From Bartonella sp. ML69XJBT (GTDB taxonomy: Bacteria > Pseudomonadota > Alphaproteobacteria > Rhizobiales > Rhizobiaceae): a stretch of DNA of 64,000 bases. How positions within the stretch are numbered: the first letter of the stretch is position 1; each line of letters starts with the position of its first letter. Position numbers and translations under genes: made by a program. Location of the stretch: positions 1 through 64,000 of the forward strand of contig NZ_JAQITB010000009.1 in the NCBI RefSeq assembly GCF_028618515.1, given 5' to 3'. Below the pieces are notes generated by a model. The model did not search any database and was not told the origin of the DNA. It worked only from the letters and a program-made list of their open reading frames with translations. Positions 9,364 through 18,177 of this stretch are shown here, piece by piece.

Positions 9364-9766
9364 TTCCATCACGCGTAAAAACGAATTTTTCAATTCAATA
9401 CGTCGTGTTTTGTTTTATAAAAATCATTGATTTATAATGATACTCTGTCATTTTGTTCCTTGAATGAGAACCTCAAATATAGTGAACATTTCTCATTTCA
9501 AATTATCATGTAGCCTTGCTCGCGTTCAGTATCTACAGAGTCACGTTTCAGAAGTTTAGCAATAACACCTGTTATTTTCGAACTGCAAACGGGGTCAAGA
9601 ATAATATCATCCGCCTACTAGAAAAATTAAAAAAACACTTGCTTGTACATCACAAGCAGGATGAATATATGCATAACAAAAACGATACGTCTCTTTACAA
9701 ATCATCTCAATATAAAAGCGTAACATTTTAGAGCTTAATCAATATAATAAAAATTGCCTGCTCGGT
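9364..9766. other. Intergenic relic region between mutY and ccrM
   Basis: This gap holds a degenerate ccrM fragment (9513-9626). Short stretches on either side resemble the leader of the phage integrase pseudogene at 43.1 kb. AATATAGTGAACATTTCTC near 9474 resembles AATATAGTAAGGTTTTCTC at 43075. CACTTGCTTGTACATCACAAGC at about 9636 resembles CACTTGCTTGCACGTCAAAAGC at 43128. No intact gene is present. Confidence 0.5.
9513..9626 (-). pseudogene. Degenerate fragment of a second ccrM-like methyltransferase
   Basis: About 110 bases align without obvious gaps to the interior of ccrM at 10138-10251, roughly three quarters identical by eye, in the same orientation. The matching ccrM part encodes the AdoMet-binding [12 protein letters not shown] motif and the following GIEREQ region. 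In the fragment, stop codons and substitutions destroy the frame. Its position between integrase-leader-like sequences suggests a phage-borne GANTC-type methyltransferase or a partial duplication. Confidence 0.65.
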
Positions 9767-11231
<1,465 letters not shown>

Positions 11232-11927
11232 ATGCCTCAGATAGATCTCATTATTTTTGATTGTGATGGAGTTCTCGTAGACTCTGAATATCTCGCAGCA
11301 AAAATTGGATCTCAGTTACTGAAACAAACAGGATATGAAATATCGCCTGAAGAATTGAGTAAGCGTTATGCTGGACTTATCTTTCGCGATATTCTTCAAC
11401 AAATTGAACAGGAAACAGAAAAACCAATTTCTGCTCAACTCATAGATCAAATGTCAAATCTTTTTCGAGCACAAATAAAAACTGAACTACGTGCTATCGA
11501 TGGCGTAAGAGAAGCAGTAGAAATCATTAAAACTCGCTATCCCTACTGCATCTGCTCTAATGCAAAAAGTAAAGATATAAAAGAGATGCTCACTGCCGTT
11601 GATCTCTACGATCTTTTTCATGATAAAATATTTTCTGCCCCTGAAGTTGGAACAAAAAGAACAAAACCCGCCCCTGATGTTTTTCTTTTTGCCGCACAAC
11701 AATTACATGCAAAGCCAGAAAACACTATTGTTATAGAAGATTCACTGCATGGCGTCCATGCTGCATCAGCAGCAGGCATGCGTATCATTGGTTTTTCAGG
11801 AGGATCACACAGTTATCTTGGCCACTCTAATGCACTTGCAGAAGCTGGTGCTGAAACAGTTATCACCCAACATATTCATTTAGGAGAAGTTTTAGAGGCA
11901 ATGGCAGTATGGCAAGATCTATCATAA
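11232..11927 (+). CDS. HAD-superfamily hydrolase (phosphoglycolate phosphatase-like)
   Basis: A 231-residue haloacid dehalogenase-type phosphatase, subfamily IA. Motif I is DCDGVLVDSE with the nucleophile aspartate near residue 9 and the acid/base aspartate two residues later. Motif II is CICSNAKSK. Motif III/IV is the lysine of KPAPDVF and the pair in VIEDSLHGVHAA. The cap is helical, as in phosphoglycolate phosphatase and beta-phosphoglucomutase relatives, so substrate cannot be assigned. The ATG at 11232 is preferred because AGGAAG sits six bases upstream; a frame start at 11211 lacks this. Confidence 0.85.
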   Translation: MPQIDLIIFDCDGVLVDSEYLAAKIGSQLLKQTGYEISPEELSKRYAGLIFRDILQQIEQETEKPISAQLIDQMSNLFRAQIKTELRAIDGVREAVEIIKTRYPYCICSNAKSKDIKEMLTAVDLYDLFHDKIFSAPEVGTKRTKPAPDVFLFAAQQLHAKPENTIVIEDSLHGVHAASAAGMRIIGFSGGSHSYLGHSNALAEAGAETVITQHIHLGEVLEAMAVWQDLS

Positions 11928-12908
11928 AACATCGCGTAAACATACCTCAGTGAATAAACTCTCTCCATAACCTTTTTATCAATATGTTTTTACCTCTGTT
12001 AAGGCATATCTACAAAAGCTAAGATATAACCCCATTGGTTAAATCTGATAAATGACTCGTGTGTCTCTAAATAACTCGTGTGTAACATTGTCATAATTTA
12101 TGAAAACTTATCTCTACTCAATATGCATTCTGTTTATTGTGTATAAAAACTACACACTTTGCTACATATCTACAATAAAATATCATTGATAGAATTAAAA
12201 ATGAACTCTTCCCTTATAATAGTATAACTAAACATAAATTTAGATAATATAAACACAGATTTTATAATACATTTCATTAAAAAACATCATAGTGAAGAAA
12301 ATTTCATCAAAAAATAGCATTTTATTTAAAATAATATATTTTTTTTAAAATCATATAAAAATTTTTTATATCTACATTTAATACATATTGAATAATAAAT
12401 GATAATAAATAAGTTTACTATTAGCTATTTTGCAATATGTCTTACAAAATCAATTTTATAAATGATCATCAAAATTCATTTATTATACGATATAATTTAT
12501 ATTATAATAGTATAGTTTGATTATATCAACTTATATGTAATTAGTGTAAGTGAAAAAATATTTCTAAAATTTTAACTGATAAAAAAACATAATAGATATT
12601 CTATCTAAATGGTTCAAAATGAAGTTTTTTTATAATTTATATCACTTTAAATAATAATATGTATTTAGTAAAGTTTATACATAATTATCTTAAATAAAAT
12701 TCAACTTACAAATTGCTTATGCTCTTATAGTAAAAAGCACAAAATGATTATTTTTTTATTGACTATAAATTCATAATGAATTATAGAACTACAGATGGTG
12801 CAATCTGTGATTACGCTTTGTATTCATTGTGCTATACATAGCAGACATCTTCAGATGCATTTCTCTATTCGTATCTATGATAGTAAAAAGTATTTGAGGT
12901 AAAAAAAT
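11928..12908. other. Very AT-rich intergenic region before the secreted-protein cluster
   Basis: Nearly 1 kb with base composition more extreme than the flanking genes and no coding frame I can support. It contains a good promoter at its right end (12759-12787). A short tandem AACTCGTGTG-like repeat occurs near 12054-12083. The composition suggests acquired or decayed DNA. Confidence 0.5.
12759..12787 (+). promoter_or_regulatory. Sigma-70-type promoter of the small secreted-protein cluster
   Basis: TTGACT at 12759-12764, a 17-base spacer, then TATAGA at 12782-12787: near-consensus hexamers at optimal spacing. Transcription would start near 12794 and give a leader of about 115 bases before the first gene. 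A short inverted repeat ACAGAT/ATCTGT follows directly and could be an operator or hairpin. Confidence 0.6.
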
Positions 12909-13250
12909 ATGGTAAAAGTATTCAATATTCTTATTGCGGCTACTTTTTTTCTTTCACAAGCTGTAAATGTAAACGCAAGTCATTTAAGAAATGCTCCTCA
13001 TGAAGAGGAAGTAGCAAATTATGCAATGGAACAAGTGAACGATACAACATCTACAGCAATTCGCATGGCTGCTCTCCATGTTCCGGCAGTAAGCTACAGC
13101 ACGACGACTGAAACCGCCAGCGAAGGAAAATTTGAAAAGGTAGTGGAGCCCATGACTATCGCAGCAGCAGTCATGCTAGGTGGATTTGTATTAAGCAGCA
13201 TCACTTCAGTAATAGGATGGATAAAGGATATAGTCTCTATCTTTAAATAA
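12909..13250 (+). CDS. Small exported protein, tandem family member 1 (unknown function)
   Basis: A 113-residue protein I cannot assign to a known family. Residues 1-23 form a clear signal peptide (FNILIAATFFLSQAVNVNA with a likely cut after NVNA). A variable, polar middle follows, then the family-conserved EGKFEKVVEPMTIA. The C-terminal stretch of about 30 residues is hydrophobic and glycine-containing, ending in GWIKDIVSIFK. The basic residues at the very end resemble a membrane-inserting helix. It is preceded by TTTGAGGTAAA, which is shared with the next gene; the third gene keeps TTGAGGTAAA. The pattern suggests export and then membrane insertion, but no function should be inferred. Confidence 0.8.
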   Translation: MVKVFNILIAATFFLSQAVNVNASHLRNAPHEEEVANYAMEQVNDTTSTAIRMAALHVPAVSYSTTTETASEGKFEKVVEPMTIAAAVMLGGFVLSSITSVIGWIKDIVSIFK

Positions 13251-13362
13251 AAATTCCTATGATTAAGCCTCAGAAAAAAGATTTATTATGTTTTTATAGA
13301 GATTCATAAAATACATAATAGAGTAATTTTTCTCACTCTAAATAGCAAAACACTAAGAAAGA

Positions 13363-13426
13363 CATTCTATCCTCTGTATTCACTATGATACTGATAGATT
13401 GCCCTATCAGTTGTGAGGATAGAATG
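13363..13426 (+). promoter_or_regulatory. Nested double stem-loop in the leader of family member 2
   Basis: An outer perfect 12-bp stem pairs CATTCTATCCTC (13363-13374) with GAGGATAGAATG (13415-13426). Inside it a perfect 8-bp stem pairs ACTGATAG (13390-13397) with CTATCAGT (13404-13411) around a 6-base loop. The structure ends five bases before the GAGG ribosome-binding site, so it could act on translation or mRNA stability, or be a protein-binding operator. Confidence 0.6.
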
Positions 13427-13442
13427 TATTTGAGGTAAAATT

Positions 13443-13802
13443 ATGACAAAAATGTTTAAAAATTACATATTAAATATTTTTATCGTAACAGTTTTTTTCC
13501 TTTCACAAATTATAAATGTTCATGCAAATTATCTAAAAAATATCTCTCAAAAAGAAGAGAGTGCTCATTGTGTAATGGGAAAAAATAAAGCGCCCCGTAT
13601 CATTGCATTTGATTTTCTAAATTCAAATCATAAAATAAAAAATAAAGATAATGTTGAGATCAAAATTGAAAAAGTCCTTGAACCCGTTACAATAGGAACC
13701 TTTGGGATTGGAATTGCACTTGGTTATGCATCAGGTACAGTGGGATTGCTCTTAGGATGGATTATAAAAAAAATAGTAATGATTTTTAAATCATCTCGTT
13801 AA
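13443..13802 (+). CDS. Small exported protein, tandem family member 2 (unknown function)
   Basis: A 119-residue paralog of the preceding gene. The signal peptide (about 1-29) ends FFLSQIINVHA. The middle is short and polar. The conserved block reads IKIEKVLEPVTIG, and a glycine-rich hydrophobic C-terminus (FGIGIALGYASGTVGLLLGW) ends in IIKKIVMIFKSSR. One cysteine lies in the middle region. The middle segments differ strongly between paralogs while the two ends are kept, which looks like diversifying change in the exposed part. The gene has a structured leader and the shared TTTGAGGTAAA site. Confidence 0.8.
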   Translation: MTKMFKNYILNIFIVTVFFLSQIINVHANYLKNISQKEESAHCVMGKNKAPRIIAFDFLNSNHKIKNKDNVEIKIEKVLEPVTIGTFGIGIALGYASGTVGLLLGWIIKKIVMIFKSSR

Positions 13803-13971
13803 AATCAAAATTTTAGTATAAATCGTAAGAAATAGATAATCTATCTATTCATTAATTATCTATAATAAAAATTAAAATATTTAAAAATCATTTATATAAT
13901 TTTTCTTTAAATTAATTCCCTTACGATTGTATTATATTGTATTTAATAAAAATATAAATTGAGGTAAAGTT

Positions 13972-14343
13972 ATGATCAAAATAGTTAAAAATAACTTACT
14001 AAGTGTTTTTATAGCAGCTGCTTTTTTTCTTTCACACGTTGTAAATACTCATGCAAATCATTTCAAAAGTGATCGTCAGAGAGAAAATATTGCTGTTGCT
14101 GTCATGGAACAAGGAAAGAAAAAAGCTGTCAATATTGCCTCTCTCTTCTCTGCACCAAATGCATTTCATGAAACAAAAAATGAAGTTACTTTTGAAGGAA
14201 AAATAGAAAAGGTTTTTGAGCCTATTACGTTGGGATTTTTAACGACAACAGGAGCTCTTGGTGTGGGTTTTGTAACCGGACTTCTTATGTCCGTATTGAG
14301 TGCGATAATCGGATGGGCAGTAGGTATAACTAAAGCTAAATAA
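13972..14343 (+). CDS. Small exported protein, tandem family member 3 (unknown function)
   Basis: A 123-residue third paralog. The signal peptide ends AAAFFLSHVVNTHA, then a polar region with VMEQGKKKAVNIASLF shares the VMEQ-like element of member 1. The conserved FEGKIEKVFEPITLGF precedes a C-terminal hydrophobic segment of about 40 residues with several glycines (TTTGALGVGFVTGLLM), ending IIGWAVGITKAK. The TTGAGGTAAAG ribosome-binding site is shared with the other two. A rho-independent terminator follows, so the three genes form one block. Confidence 0.8.
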   Translation: MIKIVKNNLLSVFIAAAFFLSHVVNTHANHFKSDRQRENIAVAVMEQGKKKAVNIASLFSAPNAFHETKNEVTFEGKIEKVFEPITLGFLTTTGALGVGFVTGLLMSVLSAIIGWAVGITKAK

Positions 14344-14974
14344 GAAAAAGTTATTTGCTTACTTTTCTCTACTTTCAAAGTAGCAATTAAATTGCAGTCT
14401 GTCTTATTATAAATAGTAGGCAGACTGTTTTTGTGCTTTCTATGTATAATCTAACCTCTTACGAATAATATGGTGGAGTAAATAATCCCTTCTAAACTGA
14501 AAACTGATCTTGAGATGGAACAAAAATTGCTCTAGATGTATAATTTATGTATAGAACGCCATGAAATTACCTCATAAATTTTCCAAGATAAATCATAAGA
14601 TACTCTTTTAAAAAATTAATTTCATATAAATTGTTAATTAAAGTAAGAATAAACAATACTTAAGAACAATTGCGTTTTGGCAAGACACGTTCTCGATGAA
14701 CGGTTACCTAAATATTGATCTTATGCTGGTAAGTGTGATGGTAAGTATGAACTACAAAACAAGCGAAGGAAAATAGAAAAATATTTCTCGTCCATGAAAA
14801 AATTTTATGAATATTCAATGTATTATGTCTCAATATTCGAAAAAGCGAGTTCTACTGAGTTGTTTATAAAAATAAGAAAACACACTTCTATTCATTTCAT
14901 AATTTAAATATTATTAAAAACATGAAATAAATAAATCTACCAAATTTTTGGGACTAAACGAAGGAAAAAAACCT
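14344..14974. other. AT-rich intergenic region between secreted-protein cluster and thrC
   Basis: About 630 bases. It starts with the terminator at 14395-14432. The remainder carries no coding frame I can support. A stretch near 14690-14760 (GATGAACGGTTACCTAAATA and after) has a weak likeness to the integrase relics but is too diverged to call. Confidence 0.45.
14395..14432 (+). terminator. Rho-independent terminator of the secreted-protein cluster
   Basis: CAGTCTGTC at 14395-14403 pairs with GGCAGACTG at 14419-14427 (one G-T wobble), followed by TTTTT at 14428-14432. It lies about 50 bases after the stop of the third paralog. Confidence 0.75.
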
Positions 14975-16372
14975 ATGAAATATATCAGCACGAGAGGTGA
15001 GGCTCCTGCTTTAGGCTTTACTGAAACTATCATGACTGGACTGGCTAGTGATGGAGGGCTTTATCTTCCAGAAAAATTTCCTCAATTATCATTTGATGCA
15101 TTACGAGCGCTTCGTGGTCAATCCTATGCGACAATTGCTAAAACCATTCTTTGGCCTTTTGTGAATAACGAAATTGAATATAATTCTTTTGAAAAGATGA
15201 TTGCTGAATCTTATGCTGTCTTTCGTCATCCAGCCATCTGTCCGTTACGACAAACTGGAACAGATGAATTCATCCTTGAGCTTTTTCACGGCCCTACTTT
15301 AGCATTTAAAGATGTTGCAATGCAGTTTCTTTCTCGACTAATAGATAACATTCTGACTAAAAAAAAGAAACACGCAACAATTATCGCTGCCACATCAGGT
15401 GATACAGGAGGTGCTGCGATACAAGCATTTGCAGGAAGCGAAAACTCAGATGTTTTTATTTTATTTCCCAAAGGATGCGTATCACCCGTTCAACAAAGGC
15501 AAATGACAACCAATCAAAGTACCAATATTCATGCCATCGCCATTGAAGGAAATTTTGATGATTGCCAAGCGCTCGTCAAAGCAATGTTTAATGACCATAA
15601 TTTCCGACAAAAAAAAGCACTTTCAGGAGTTAATTCCATAAATTGGGCGCGTATTATAGCGCAAATTGTTTATTATTTTTCATCTGCACTTTCCTTAGGT
15701 GCTCCAGATAGAGCTGTCTCCTTTACTGTTCCTACTGGAAACTTCGGTGATATTTTTGCAGGTTATGTTGCTGCTCGTATGGGATTACCCATTGCCAAAC
15801 TCATCATTGCAACAAATGATAATGATATTCTTGTGCGCACATTAACCAGTGGTACTTATGAAATACAACCAATAACCCACACAACATCACCTTCTATGGA
15901 TATTCAAGTCTCTTCTAATTTTGAACGTTTACTGTTTGAGAGTGGTGAACGTGATCCATTGTGGATTCGCAATGCAATGGAAAACTTGAAAAAAACAGGA
16001 TATTTTAATCTTAACGAAAAGCAGCTTAAAAATATTCGTTCTCTTTTTTCTGCTGGGAAAAGTAGTATAACGGAAACAGCACAAACAATTGATAGTGTTT
16101 ATAAGCAAAGTGGTTATCTCATTGATCCACATACAGCTGTTGCGCTTAAAGTGGCACGCGAAAATAAACAACCCCATATTCCAATGATCGTTCTTGCTAC
16201 CGCACATCCTGCTAAATTTCCTGATGCTATCAAAAATTCCTGTGGACTCAATGTCCCTCAACCTCCTTGTCTCAATGATTTAATGGAACGCGAAGAACAT
16301 TTTATAGGTCTTGCTAATGATGAAAAAATAATAAAAGATTACATTTCTCTTAAATCGCGTGCATCTTATTAA
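14975..16372 (+). CDS. thrC: Threonine synthase
   Basis: ThrC converts O-phosphohomoserine and water to threonine and phosphate with pyridoxal phosphate. The 465-residue protein begins MKYISTRGEAPALGF, the usual N-terminus of the family. The PLP lysine is K112 in GPTLAFKDVAMQF. The phosphate-binding region reads AATSGDTGGAAIQAF, and PTGNFGDIFAGY follows. I use the ATG at 14975 because AAGGAAA precedes it; an in-frame start 27 bases upstream is not conserved. thrB lies separately near 24 kb. Confidence 0.97.
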   Translation: MKYISTRGEAPALGFTETIMTGLASDGGLYLPEKFPQLSFDALRALRGQSYATIAKTILWPFVNNEIEYNSFEKMIAESYAVFRHPAICPLRQTGTDEFILELFHGPTLAFKDVAMQFLSRLIDNILTKKKKHATIIAATSGDTGGAAIQAFAGSENSDVFILFPKGCVSPVQQRQMTTNQSTNIHAIAIEGNFDDCQALVKAMFNDHNFRQKKALSGVNSINWARIIAQIVYYFSSALSLGAPDRAVSFTVPTGNFGDIFAGYVAARMGLPIAKLIIATNDNDILVRTLTSGTYEIQPITHTTSPSMDIQVSSNFERLLFESGERDPLWIRNAMENLKKTGYFNLNEKQLKNIRSLFSAGKSSITETAQTIDSVYKQSGYLIDPHTAVALKVARENKQPHIPMIVLATAHPAKFPDAIKNSCGLNVPQPPCLNDLMEREEHFIGLANDEKIIKDYISLKSRASY

Positions 16373-16404
16373 ATTTAGCTGCATTAATTCAAATCAACAA
16401 TATT

Positions 16405-16430
16405 CCAATACTCTTAAAATGCGGTATTGG
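16405..16430 (+). promoter_or_regulatory. Stem-loop between thrC and the M16 peptidase gene
   Basis: CCAATAC (16405-16411) pairs perfectly with GTATTGG (16424-16430) around a 12-base loop. There is no T-run, so it is not a standard terminator. It may mark a processing or attenuation point between the two genes. Confidence 0.35.
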
Positions 16431-16455
16431 TCCTGTTTAATGGAGTAGTGAACAC

Positions 16456-17730
16456 ATGGGTGTAGATATCAGTCGCCTTAGTAATGGTTTGACTATCGCC
16501 ACACATACAATGCAACAAATTGAGAGTGTAGCACTCGGGATATGGGTGAAAGTTGGCTCACGCAATGAGTCCTTCACACAACACGGTATCGCCCATCTTC
16601 TTGAACATATGGCTTTCAAAGGAACGGAAAATCGTACAGCTTTCCAAATTGCAAGCGATATTGAAGATGTTGGTGGCGAAATTAATGCCACAACCAGCAC
16701 CGAAACAACAGCCTATTTTGTCCGCGTTCTCAAAGGCGATATCCCACTTGCTATTGATATTCTCGCTGATATTTTGATGCATTCAAAATTTGACGAAGAG
16801 GAATTAGAACGAGAAAAACAAGTTATCCTTCAAGAAATTGGTGCCGCTCATGATGTTCCTGATGATATTGTTTTTGACTACTTTACTGAAACAGCCTTTC
16901 GTCACCAATCGGTTGGGCGCTCGATTTTAGGAACACCAGGAACAATTCAATCATTTACCTCTGCTGACCTTCATAATTTTATGAATAAACAATACAGTGC
17001 AGACCGTATGATCATTGTGGCAGCAGGAGCTGTGCAGCACGAAAATTTCTTGCGAGAAGTTGAAAGCCGCCTTAGTACTTTTCGCCCTCATTCAACAGCC
17101 CCTCTTACAAACCTTGCCAATTACGTTGGCGGTGACTTTCGCGAATATCGCGATTTAATGGATACACAAATTGTTCTAGGGTTTGAAGGGCGTGCTTATC
17201 ATGCACGCGACTTTTATGCTACCCAAATTCTTTCCATTATTCTTGGCGGTGGCATGTCCTCACGTCTTTTCCAAGAAGTAAGAGAAAAACGTGGATTGTG
17301 CTATTCTATTTATGCTTTTCATTGGGGATTTTCAGATACTGGACTGTTTGGCATTCATGCTGCCACGGGACAAAAAGGGCTTAAAGAACTGCTTCCCGTA
17401 ATTCTTGATGAGCTCTCTCAGGCAGGAAAAAATATTCATGCCAATGAACTCCAACGTGCACAAGCGCAATATCGTGCAAACCTTACCATGTCGCAGGAAA
17501 ATCCATCCAGTCAAGCACATCTTATTGCCCGTCAAATGCTTCTTTACGGTCGACCAATTCCTATATCCGAAACAATTGAACGTTTAGATCTCATTACTCT
17601 TGCAAGATTAACTGATCTAGCACATCGCCTTTTTATCAATTCCACTCCAACATTAGCCGCTGTAGGTCCCGTTGGACCCATCATGAATTTTGATGATTTA
17701 ACATCAATTCTTTCCTGCAAAATAAAGTAA
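16456..17730 (+). CDS. M16 family zinc peptidase (processing peptidase-like)
   Basis: A 424-residue M16B metallopeptidase related to the beta subunit of the mitochondrial processing peptidase and to the PqqL/YmxG group. The inverted zinc motif is HLLEH (H47, E50, H51) in TQHGIAHLLEHMAFKGTENR, and the distal zinc glutamate lies in ELEREKQVILQEI. The C-terminal non-catalytic half contains the glycine-rich LGGGMSSRLFQEVREKRGLCYSIYA block. The natural substrate in Alphaproteobacteria is not established. It sits 83 bases after thrC, as in many Rhizobiales. GGAG precedes the ATG. Confidence 0.93.
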   Translation: MGVDISRLSNGLTIATHTMQQIESVALGIWVKVGSRNESFTQHGIAHLLEHMAFKGTENRTAFQIASDIEDVGGEINATTSTETTAYFVRVLKGDIPLAIDILADILMHSKFDEEELEREKQVILQEIGAAHDVPDDIVFDYFTETAFRHQSVGRSILGTPGTIQSFTSADLHNFMNKQYSADRMIIVAAGAVQHENFLREVESRLSTFRPHSTAPLTNLANYVGGDFREYRDLMDTQIVLGFEGRAYHARDFYATQILSIILGGGMSSRLFQEVREKRGLCYSIYAFHWGFSDTGLFGIHAATGQKGLKELLPVILDELSQAGKNIHANELQRAQAQYRANLTMSQENPSSQAHLIARQMLLYGRPIPISETIERLDLITLARLTDLAHRLFINSTPTLAAVGPVGPIMNFDDLTSILSCKIK

Positions 17731-18177
17731 GATTAAAAATATTCTCAATGTGTTCGCACATATGAGATATATAGAAAATTACTTTTAAAAGCAGCAGTAT
17801 AATAACATACACAGATTTTATGTTAAAAAATTTTCACAAAAACTCTTTTTGCTAAATAAGTTTGGGAAATATTTATCAAAAAGCTGTACCAAACTACCCA
17901 ATCCCCACTTCATGTGATAAAGTATTTGATAAGCAGAAGTATATCTATGAAATTTGACAACTCATAGCTTAATTTTGCCCTACAAAAATGTAAATTGCTA
18001 TCGACTTCAAACTTCATTGAAGCAAACAGGTGGGAATTTGTTTTTGTATCAAATAGTACAACTTTCAAAAGAAATAATAACCGCTTATTATGTAACACAA
18101 ATGATAAAAGGTGGATGTTTTTTCTCGAAAATCTAATTTAAAATGAAATATCCTAAAATATTTGAGAGTGGGACATT
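17731..18177. other. Intergenic region, nothing recognised
   Basis: About 450 AT-rich bases between the M16 peptidase gene and the GGDEF-EAL gene. Short frames on both strands have no support. The promoter for the downstream gene is presumably here but no convincing hexamer pair stands out. Confidence 0.45.

Noticed and set aside
14690-14760. Possible sixth integrase relic before thrC
   Set aside because: Only short interrupted likeness (GATGAACGG..., GCTGGTAAGT...) that AT-rich DNA could give by chance.
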